A stretch of DNA of 5,485 nucleotides. Source: Caldisericota bacterium. GTDB lineage: Bacteria; Caldisericota; Caldisericia; B22-G15. The position numbers and the translations under genes are program-made. Below the pieces are notes generated by a model that did not search any database, was not told the DNA's origin, and saw only the letters and a list, made by a program, of their open reading frames with translations. Positions 5,405 through 5,485 of the stretch are shown in pieces; position 1 is the stretch's first letter, and each line of letters opens with the position of its first letter. The stretch is from NCBI GenBank assembly GCA_003648245.1, contig QMOO01000081.1, forward strand, positions 1 through 5,485, read 5' to 3'.

Positions 5405-5485
5405 CTAATTCTTAAAGAAAAGAAATAGAAAAACAATAAGAATTAAGAATGAAACCAAAAATACTGGAAAAACATTGTATATAAA
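5405..5485 (-). pseudogene. Upstream part of the permease frame, ending at an in-frame TAG (5' end outside window)
   Basis: In the same frame as the permease fragment, 26 codons are open from the right edge: FIYNVFPVFLVSF then a run of Leu/Ile/Phe ending in FFKN, followed by TAG at 5407-5405. The stretch reads as one transmembrane helix with a basic cytoplasmic end. That is what is expected just before the central loop of an IT-superfamily permease. No SD or good start follows the TAG, so the two parts look like one gene interrupted by a nonsense codon. A substitution from AAG, CAG or GAG, or a sequence error, would each explain it. If the upstream part is instead a separate gene, this is simply its C-terminus. 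Confidence 0.55.

Noticed and set aside
5405..5407. TAG read as a sense codon (code change) in this genome
   Set aside because: minD and the RidA-family gene end properly at TAG, with the next gene starting within a few bases, so TAG works as a stop.

Overview
The window is AT-rich, very compact bacterial DNA. Every supported gene is on the minus strand, so the text below reads from the high-coordinate end to the low one. Bacterial rplM-rpsI, minD-minE, strong AGGAGG-type Shine-Dalgarno (SD) sites and TATAAT-type -10 boxes show a bacterial chromosome. Heavy use of AGA for Arg and ATA for Ile, near-absent intergenic DNA, a Thermotoga-type short sirtuin, and a secreted CARDB / copper-amine-oxidase-N-like protein suggest an anaerobic, possibly thermophilic lineage (Caldisericota-, Dictyoglomota- or Firmicutes-like). 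The exact phylum cannot be fixed from the sequence, and this placement is a low-confidence inference.

Layout. (1) 5485-4865: the C-terminal half of an ArsB/SLC13-type (IT superfamily) permease. Its frame stays open to the right edge except for one in-frame TAG at 5407-5405, so it looks like a nonsense-broken gene. (2) 4836-2619: a tightly overlapping four-gene cluster of a Sir2 NAD-dependent deacylase, a RidA/YjgF-family protein, an HD-domain phosphohydrolase and an Ogt-type O6-alkylguanine-DNA alkyltransferase. Overlaps are 4, 8 and 17 bp. An extended -10 element 9 bp before the sir2 ATG, with no SD, suggests the cluster begins as a leaderless mRNA. (3) 2618-2530: the only real intergenic regulatory stretch. 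It holds two copies of a 14-bp direct repeat 28 bp apart. Each copy contains an extended -10 box, and the downstream copy has a good -35, giving the promoter for the next block. (4) 2529-644: rplM-rpsI-minD-minE, joined by a 4-bp overlap, a 25-bp gap and a 2-bp gap, each gene with a strong SD. (5) 613-1: the N-terminal two thirds or so of a secreted CARDB protein that runs off the left edge.

How the genes work together. The third block couples the conserved ribosomal L13/S9 pair to the septum-placement ATPase MinD and its regulator MinE, with no minC in the window. The second block combines proteins with protein-deacylation, reactive-metabolite and DNA-alkylation-repair roles. A shared damage-handling role is an inference from co-transcription only. 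No intrinsic terminator is visible between blocks, so read-through from sir2 to the secreted-protein gene is possible. No tRNA, rRNA, CRISPR array or mobile element was seen, and there is no gene-free stretch of 300 bases. I found no clear previously undescribed system. The most unusual signals are the amber-interrupted permease, the promoter-bearing direct repeat before rplM, and the leaderless sir2 start.
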